A program made the translations under genes and the position numbers. A DNA stretch of 64,000 nucleotides from Didymella arachidicola (Eukaryota; Ascomycota; Dothideomycetes; Pleosporales; Didymellaceae): NCBI GenBank assembly GCA_016630955.3, contig CM049986.1:310001-374000 (forward strand), in the 5' to 3' direction. The notes beneath the pieces were generated by a model. The model saw only the letters and a program-made list of their open reading frames with translations. It had not been told where the DNA came from and ran no database searches. Of the stretch, positions 56,500 through 64,000 are shown in pieces (position 1 is the stretch's first letter; every line of letters starts with the position of its first letter).

Positions 56500-57149
56500 G
56501 CAAGCGTCCTTGAAAGACTTCGCAACGCCAGGAAAAGAGTCGTTGCGACGGCGTTCGGAAAGATGACGGACGCACATATGCGAGTCAAGAAGAGATCAGG
56601 AATGCATCATCATGGCGTTCGGTTGAGGGCATAGCGATTGAACTTTCGGGCATGTCTCTCGGGAGGGGTGGCGCGACCATGTGAATACCTCGAGCACGTC
56701 AAGAAGAGGCACATGTATTGGAACCTCTCTACTCTCTCTAGCGGACATCTGGCCCCCTAATTTGTGTCAATATTGTATTAATAGGTGCCATGAGCAGTGT
56801 TGCATTCTTCAAAGAGGAAGTACTGTAGAATCTTGTATATTTGAACGATTTGAAACGACCAAGCACACTCTGACCGTCCCTCGCTCATGAATGAAATCAA
56901 AACTTGGGGAAAGAGCTGTTTATAGTCTTCAAGGGCTCCTGCCCGCCAGTGAATTGTACTTTGAAGATGGAGTGAAGAGCACGGGGCGGCACCTTCCCCG
57001 TCTCTTAGCGGCCCCACCGAGGAACCATTTCGCGCGCAGTTCTTTCGTCTCTTAAATCTGCACGTCACCACCACCGAACACGAAACTCCTATCAACGCCC
57101 ACAGTCACAATCCGACGCGTCGCACTGCAAACACAAACAACTAGAAATA
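56500..57149. other. Intergenic
   Basis: No gene seen between PAM16 and the polymerase gene. Confidence 0.5.
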
Positions 57150-59178
57150 ATGGGAGATTTATATCGCCCAGGTGGCGGCGGTGGGAGACCGCTTTCTGAG
57201 CGCATGACATTCACCAGCGGCGGCGGCGATAACTATCGTCCTGGCGGCGGCCAGCAGGGTCGCAGCAACCCCGAGTTTACGTTCTCGTCAAACCACGATG
57301 GACCGCGATTCCCGCCTGCCGGTCCAGCCAATGCAGGCCCCCCTGCACGGCGGCGCGACCAACGCAATGGCGGCCCACGCGATTCGAGACGCGGTGGCCC
57401 GAATGGTCGTGGTAGAGGCGGTGGTCGCGGAGGCTACCGCAAGCCTGGCGCCCATGAGCGTGCTTTGTTGACTGTCCAGGATCGCGGCAGTCCTGAGCGC
57501 ACACTTGGTGTTACTGATGGGTCCAACAAGTTTATGAATGTCGATGAGATGTCCGAAGACGAGGAAGAGGTCAACAACAAGGAAGCTGGAGAAGACACAG
57601 CTGACGATGAGAGCGACTCACACAAGGCGGCCCGCACCACAAGTGGGCGTGCTGATGGTGACTCTGTACCGAAGTGGAGCAACCCAGAGATCTACTCTGC
57701 CCTGCCTCCTCCAGAGGAGTTGAGACCTGGCAAGAAGATCGATTTTGTCCAGCTGATCAGGAAAGCGAAGAATGACGCCGCCGAGAAGGGCAATAACAAC
57801 AATGCCGTTGCTGCCAACGATGACTTCATATCCTTTGGAGATGACGATACTTCCACCAAGGGAGCCGATATGATCATTCTCGAGGACGATGAGCCCAGAA
57901 TAAACAGGCGGCCACAGAATGGAGGCTTTTCACAAGGTCTGATGAATGACCTCGACTATGTCGACTCCATCGTGAGCCAGAATAAGCGCTCACACCGAGC
58001 CGCTGATCTTCATGAGCAGCCACAGCAGAGCAAGGCGAAGCGCAAGAGGGGTGAGATTGAGAATGTGCGTGGGATAGTACAGGAGTGGATGGGCACTGCG
58101 CGATGCGACACAGCGCCATGGCTCGATCCACGGCACGACTACACGCATCTAGCCAATGATCCACTGAAATGGTAAGACAAAGCGTATGTGCTTGTCTGTT
58201 TGTGTGCATGCTAACAGCGCCAGGCTGCACAACGAAATTCTCGATTTCTACGACTTCGTCGCGCCCCAGCCCTACGAACATGACATCCGTCACCGCCTCG
58301 TCCAGCGAGTTCAGCAAGCTCTGGGCACTCAGAGGTTCCCACACGATACCGGTCGCATCTTATGCTTTGGTTCGTTCCCGGCAGGCCTCTATCTTCCCAC
58401 TGCTGATATGGATCTTGTCTACACCTCCGACAGATTTTACCAAGGTGGTGCAGCCGCTATGGACTTTACAAACAAGAGCGTAGTCAACTCCACATTAAGG
58501 AAGGCCGCTAGGAGACTCGAGAACGTCCGCATTGCCGTCAACGTCTTGTGCATCACCAAGGCTAAGGTGCCGATCATCAAGTTTGTCGATCGGGTGACCA
58601 ACATCAACGTTGACATCTCGTTTGAGAACCTCAGCGGAGTTCAGGCACAAGCAACATTCCAGCAGTGGAAGCATGACTATCCAGATATGATCTATATGGT
58701 CGCTCTGCTAAAGCAATTCCTCGTCATGCGTGGCATGAACGAGGTCCACACCGGTGGCATTGGAGGCTTCACTATCATTTGTCTCGTCATCAGCTACTTC
58801 CAGCACAGCAGGAAGCCTGAAAATCTTGGAGACTGCTTTCTGGGCTTCCTCGACTACTATGGCAACACTTTCGATCTGCGGACCCAGCGCATACAGATGC
58901 ACCCTCCCGCGATCATCACAAAGAATGGCTGGGACGTTGACGGTCGTGAAGAGAGACCCAATGGCCTGTCTATACAAGACCCGAACCGCCCTGAGAACAA
59001 CATCTCAGGAGGATCCCATAAGGCATGGGAAGTATTCCAAGCCTTTCGCGCGGCGCACCGAGTCCTAAAAGACCGTATTGATTCGAAGAGCTCCAGCAGA
59101 AGCATTCTCGAGTGTATACTGGGCGGCAACTACGAGACATACATCATGCAGCGACGTCACATGCAGACTCTCAAGTAA
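57150..59178 (+). CDS. TRF4: Trf4/5-family non-canonical poly(A) polymerase (TRAMP)
   Basis: Exons 57150-58171 and 58224-59178 give 658 residues. The first ~120 residues are G/R-rich with RGG-type repeats and the next ~200 are acidic and disordered. The nucleotidyltransferase core follows: LHNEILDFYDFV, the catalytic GSFPAGLYLPTADMDLV (D-x-D) near 389-403, NVDISF as the third carboxylate, then the PAP-associated helical domain with GGIGGFTIICLVISYFQ and LGDCFLGFLDYYG. Trf4/Trf5 (S. pombe Cid14) add short oligo(A) tails in the TRAMP complex and direct nuclear RNAs to the exosome. The G/R-rich N-terminus is longer than in yeast. Confidence 0.93.
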
Positions 59179-60469
59179 GCTGTATGTATCCGGGTTTATC
59201 AGGGTCATACCGTGGTATCGTGGCCAGGAAGCATATGGATGGTCATATCCTTGAGCTTGACTATCTAGCATTTGCTTGTTCCCTGCCTACCGTGGCCCTG
59301 GTTCACTCGATGCATACGACTTATCTTGCAAACGACTGTAGAACATGACTTACTCTATTCTAGTCCCGAAGATCTGCAATATATCGATCATCGGATCGGT
59401 ACATCGATGCAGCACAGAGAAGCAATGATGTAGGGACCCAAGAGATCGTACGATCCGTCTTATCGCGGATGGACTCGTACGAACAGTGTAGACGGAGTAT
59501 TGAGGTGGTCTCATAACGGTAGGGCGTTTATAGGCGTGTGTGGATTGAGGGGCATGTTTGCCCTATGCGGTTCACTCACCTTTCAACAGGTTAGGGCGGT
59601 CATTTTTCGCGATACCCTGGAGCATCACAGGCGTTTCACCCGAGCATTCTACTACAAGCATTACCTACCACGATCCGCGAACAGACTGTTCTCTGTCAAC
59701 CTTATGCAGACGGACGGTTGATTCCACACTGCCACCAGGCCCACGAGTCAACCAACGGACTTGTTATTGTACTCTAGATCATCATGACATCGAGTTTCAA
59801 CTTTTCCCCTCTGCTTTTGTTATCTGCTTGCTTTGGCAGTAGCTACTCTCTATCGTAACTCCACTAATTATACTCGGTGAGGGCCAGGCAACTACGAGGA
59901 AAACTCTCTTGGCAGTGGCCTCAAAGGAGTTGCCGGATGAACCCTCAGAAATGCCCACGCCACAGGACACCTTTTCTCATTGAGTATCTTGCTCTATGCA
60001 AGGACTCGAAGAAGAAGGGTGGATCCACCTGAGCTATTGGGCCTTGATTAGGACTCAGAGCATGGCTTGGAGCAAAGTATTGTAAAGTAGTCGATAGCTA
60101 ACCGTCGTCCTTCATTCAATCCTACCCTTTTATGTACTATGCACATACTGATCGCCGCGGGGTACTAAGACTTGGCGTAAACGCCTATACAAAGTAGGCC
60201 GTGCACGATGTCGTGCCGCATCACTTGAGCATGGCAGGCAATATTGCAAAACATGTCGTAAGCAGATTTTGCTCGAAGGTAATGACAAGATGGAGCAGAG
60301 ATAGCCCTGCAAACACAACATACAGACGCCTTAGCATTCGGCTGTAGAAAGATGTAATTACTTCGGGAACTACGGATGGTGATGCACAGGATAACGCACG
60401 GCCTGTTGGTGCGACTAACTTTCCAAACACCACGTTGATGGACACCATACATCTGCTGCTGCTGCTGCC
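59179..60469. other. Intergenic, nothing recognised
   Basis: About 1.3 kb with no supported coding frame. It is the 3' flank of the polymerase gene and the promoter of PER1. Confidence 0.5.
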
Positions 60470-61600
60470 ATGAGAACCTGCACAAGCCCAGTATGGCAAT
60501 ATATTGCCGTAATGCTTCTGCTGGGGAGCGCGGCGCATGCCTCGCTGGGCGATAGGCTCCCTGAATTCAGGCATTGTCTTGAGGTACGTAGCAGCTCAGA
60601 GAAAGCTTTAGATGCACTGCTGACAAGTCGCCTAGATCTGCAAGGAGGCCAATTGCGGCGAAAATCCTACGCCGATTCGTGAGTACCTCTTGAGCTGCCG
60701 TTACGACTTGTCCTGATCTCTCCAGCCTTCCACCGCCGCCTCCTCCTCTGGGATTGTCCCGCCGAATGCGACTACACCTGCCAACATGTTGTAACCACGC
60801 AGCGCCTCGCACGCGATCCGCCGTACATGCAGCCCGTATACCAATTCCACGGCAAGTGGCCCTTTTATCGGTTCATGGGCATGCAGGAGCCCTTTAGCGT
60901 CATTTTCTCGCTGTTCAACTACCTCGCGCACGACTGGGGCATGTCACAGCTGCGCGACAAGATCCCCGCCTCATACACTCTGCGCAAATACTATCTTTGC
61001 TTCGGATACGTGGGGTTGGCTAGCTGGACCTTCAGTATGATCTTCCACACCCGCGACTTTGGCATCACGGAGAAGCTGGACTACTGGGCTGCCGGCGCGA
61101 ACGTGCTATACGGACTGTACTACGCACCGATTCGCGTATTTCGTCTCGACCGAAACGATCCACGAAAGCAGAGCGTGCTGAGGCTGTGGACTGCGCTGTG
61201 CATTCTACTGTACATCCTGCACGTGAGCTACCTCTCGCTGTGGAGCTGGGACTACACCTACAACATGGCCGCCAACGTCGTGGTCGGCACGTTAGCCAAT
61301 CTGCTTTGGAGTGGCTTCAGTTACGTGCAGTATAAGCGCATTGGGCGGACATGGGCGGTGCTGCCGGGCATCTGCGTGGCGTGGATCATCTCGGCGATGA
61401 GCCTGGAGCTGATGGACTTTGCGCCATGGAGGGGTATGATTGATGCGCACAGCCTGTGGCATCTGGGGACTGTAATACCGACGATCCTCTGGTACAAGTG
61501 AGTTCTCCATCAAGGTTTCTAGAGACGTTTTGCTGACGACTGAAGCTTTCTGATCAAGGACGCTCAGGAAGACATTGCAGGTACGCGCCTCAAGCAATAA
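60470..61600 (+). CDS. PER1: GPI-anchor remodelling protein PER1 (PGAP3)
   Basis: Exons 60470-60583, 60636-60678, 60726-61497 and 61546-61600 give 327 residues. A signal peptide (hydrophobic QYIAVMLLLGSAAHA) precedes a cysteine-rich luminal part with ICKEANCG and WDCPAECDYTCQH, the Per1 signature. Seven hydrophobic helices follow, among them FSVIFSLFNYLAH, GYVGLASWTFSMIFHTRDF and SLWSWDYTYNMAANVVVG, and the tail DAQEDIAGTRLKQ. PER1 removes the sn-2 acyl chain of the GPI lipid in the ER so a long fatty acid can be added. Alternative splicing at 61581 to an exon ending at 61692 would replace the tail with a basic segment; the unspliced tail matches other Per1 proteins better. Confidence 0.93.
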
Positions 61601-62433
61601 GTTTTCGCCTCCTGCTATAGTGCTTACCACGCTCTTCTCAGGCAAACTGCCTATGGCTAATCGTGGCGCAGGCGCACGAAAGGACAAGGAGTGACCACGT
61701 TGACGATCGCCGTGCAAGAAACATAGACCCATCAACACACAATGGAATTTATAACATTCAAGCCTAACGGTCAACTCCTCCGCCTTCAATGTCTGAGATG
61801 TCTTAACAAATATTGTCTGTCAAATCAGGCAGTCAGGCTTGTGTACGATCACTATGGCATGTCTGTTTTCGTTGCTGCAAACGACGCGAGACAACGGACA
61901 AACCTGAAGCTGTATCCCCTAAACATATTTTAGATTCAATATTTTATAGCCCTGCGGACTTTCGCAAGCGCGAGTCAGACAAAGAAGCAAGCATATCGAA
62001 CATTGGGAATTCTGCTCGCTTCGCAGAAGAGGAACTCTTTACAAACATAAATATCCCGTTCGAGCTGGTGATTATGGTGCTTGTTCGATCCTTCTTTGGC
62101 TTCCATCTGCACTCGATGCAAGGAAAAGAGGGACATTAGCACGATGTGCTCTTGGCACAGAAGGCGTAAACCCGCGACACGTCTCACCTGCTATGACTGG
62201 GCAATGAGCATGCTGATAAGGGAGCAACGAGAGCTGCCATCAGAAGTTATTTCACATCGGAGGATTGTTGCGAACAAAGTATATTATATACGATATTGGA
62301 GAAAAGTTACCCATATTGGTCTTCAAGACCACAACCTTGACTCCAGATACACACCCCAACTCCAGAAAGAGGAACACACAAACAAGTCAACAGCACAACA
62401 TAACAGAGACGCCATATCACGAACCGAAGCAAT
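61601..62433. other. Intergenic
   Basis: No gene seen between PER1 and the NRPS gene that ends at 62434. Confidence 0.5.
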
Positions 62434-64000
62434 CTACTCCCTCCCCAAGCGCTCAAGCTCGTTTTTCAGATCCGCGATCATCTCCTCTCCTTCCTGGACA
62501 CTCATCATCGAAGTCGGCGCGAAAATACCAACATTTAGATATCCGTTTCGCACTGTCGCTTCGACATCGATCGCATGCTGCTCACGTTAGATGCCACTTC
62601 TAATCTACGGTGCACCTGCAGTGGCGGTCGAGAGAACTTACTAGGTACGCTTGGTTCACGTGCTCGACTCTCATCTGCTCCATCTCCATCTCGTTCCCGT
62701 CGATCTTTACTTTCGAGGACTTGCTAATAGGTTGTGTCCAGGCGTGCTGTGGAACAATCTCCACGTCTCCAATGTCTCTCACTCCTACGCTGTCAGAGGC
62801 CTCGCCAGAGGCCGACGTAGGTGATGTGAAGTCATCAATGTGCGCGCTAGGTAGCGCGAGGAAATTCACAAATATATCGACTGTAACATCGGTCCAACGA
62901 GCGATCTCGGCTAGACTGCTCGTTGCGATTGCTGGCTCGCTGAGCGCGCGCAGGTCGTCCTGGATCTGCTTTGCTGCGTCGATGAGCGAGGCTGGAGGGC
63001 TTGTCCGAGGAGGCGAGGTCTCAGATGATAGGAAAGATGTAGAAGGAGACTCGGTTCTGACACGCAGAGGCAGCAGATTCACAGTCGGACAAGTCGTGCC
63101 CTCGAGGCCTTCGACAGGCAAGCCACGATTAGCGAGATAGGCACCAACTACCACATCTCCTCCAATCTGGCATCTGTGTCGCTTAGCGTGGAGCCTGGCA
63201 TAAGCTGCAAGGAAGAGGGCATGCGTCGAGACGCCGGTTCGTCTTGCGAACTGTTCCAGCACGACAGTATCGAGGAGTGCAGGTCGGAAGACCTCTGTCT
63301 TAAAATCGCCGACTGGCGATCTTGCTTTGGAGGCTAGCTCGGGAACGAGACCGGAAAGATACGATGTCCAGAAGGCTTGTCTTTGCGAGAATGCTGGTGT
63401 AGTGTGGGCTATTGCGATGTAATCGTTGAAAGCGGAGGTCGACTGGGCAGCTGCGCTGCCGTTGCAGTAGGCCTGCAGCTGTTGCATCAGCAGCGGTAAG
63501 CTCACGCCATCGTACAAGACGTGGTGAATTTTAAACGTGAGTTTCCAGCCTAACTCGGTGCGTGAGGCGAAAAGATGAGCCCAGGGTTGCTGTCTTGCGG
63601 CCTCGGTGATTGTGTGTGCTGCAGTCGCATCATCTTGGCCCGTGATATCGACCATTGAAGCGTTAGCTCCCTTCAATACGGCCTGGATGTACGGTACAGT
63701 AGTTTGACCAGTCGCGATGATTTGTGTGCGTAGAATTGAGTTTGCAGCAACGAGACCTTCCCAGGACTTCTGTAGTGTTTTGAACGTCGTATGCCCTTTC
63801 AGGCTGTAGACGAAGTCGGGATAGAAGTTGCCGCCCCTGGTATTGAGCCACATTGAGAGCATATATAGTTGGCCCGCCGTGAGAGGCAGGCTGCGTTCGA
63901 ATTGTGATGTCGCCACTCCTGCTTGTTGAAAGACCTGGTCTCGATCGAGGCCGCGCAATGCTCGTTTGATGGCAGTGCTCGCATCATCATTTCCGCTGGT
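62434..64000 (-). CDS. C-terminal end of a siderophore-type NRPS (terminal condensation domain), partial
   Basis: The gene enters from the right edge. Exon 64000-62642 (continuing beyond) and exon 62577-62434, joined across a 64-bp intron, code for a condensation domain of about 470 residues ending in a stop. It opens with SLPLTAGQLYMLSMWLNTRG. The HHxxxDG catalytic motif is HHVLYDG, and the end reads LNVGIFAPTSMM with an acidic/basic tail ELERLGRE. Residues before the domain (TSGNDDASTAIKRALRG) are the end of a carrier or linker. A terminal condensation domain of this kind closes the NPS2/SidC ferricrocin-type synthetases of ascomycetes, but other NRPS are possible. The upstream modules lie outside the window. 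Confidence 0.8.

Overview
The window comes from a nuclear chromosome of a filamentous ascomycete (Pezizomycotina; probably Dothideomycetes, but that rank is inference). Genes carry short introns, mostly 43-140 nt, with GT..AG ends and CTRAY branch points. Many introns split codons, so several proteins only become readable after splicing. The gene content fits: a HET-domain gene, a HeLo-type prion-inhibition protein, a fungal DUF3435 recombinase remnant, a Pex24/dysferlin peroxin and the end of a siderophore-type NRPS. I found no tRNA, rRNA or CRISPR.

Layout. 1-2.5 kb is accessory DNA: a broken DUF3435 (Starship-captain/FluG-like) recombinase abutting an ankyrin-repeat fragment. 2.9-11.8 kb holds a NAPE-PLD-like hydrolase, a CLG1-like cyclin with about 3 kb of gene-free upstream DNA, RPL7 and a DUF1304 membrane protein. 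12.9-20.8 kb holds a HET gene, a CDK10/11-type kinase, a mitochondrial MidA/NDUFAF7 methyltransferase and a HeLo-pseudokinase gene. 21.4-25.4 kb holds a calcineurin-like phosphoesterase, RPS14 and prephenate dehydrogenase. 25.4-27.3 kb is gene-poor and AT-rich, with one possible gene remnant.

27.3-39.9 kb holds an AFG2-like AAA ATPase, a mitochondrial coiled-coil protein whose frame breaks inside a minisatellite, ESCRT-II SNF8, the splicing factor AAR2, a LITAF-type protein and an RNPS1-like SR protein. 41-44 kb holds a GH72-like protein missing a catalytic glutamate, and profilin. After 2.8 kb without genes come an Ist2/anoctamin tether, mitochondrial GatA, a 28-residue metallothionein, a Pex24/dysferlin peroxin, PAM16, a Trf4/5 polymerase, PER1, and the last condensation domain of an NRPS that runs off the right edge.

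Most genes are unrelated housekeeping loci. Several are paired head to head over short gaps (CDK/MidA 209 bp, RPS14/TYR1 225 bp, AFG2-like/coiled-coil protein 174 bp). The unusual material is the recombinase remnant, the two cell-death-type genes (HET and HeLo), the active-site-substituted GH72 protein, the frame-shifted repeat gene, the metallothionein and a candidate snoRNA in RPL7 intron 1.
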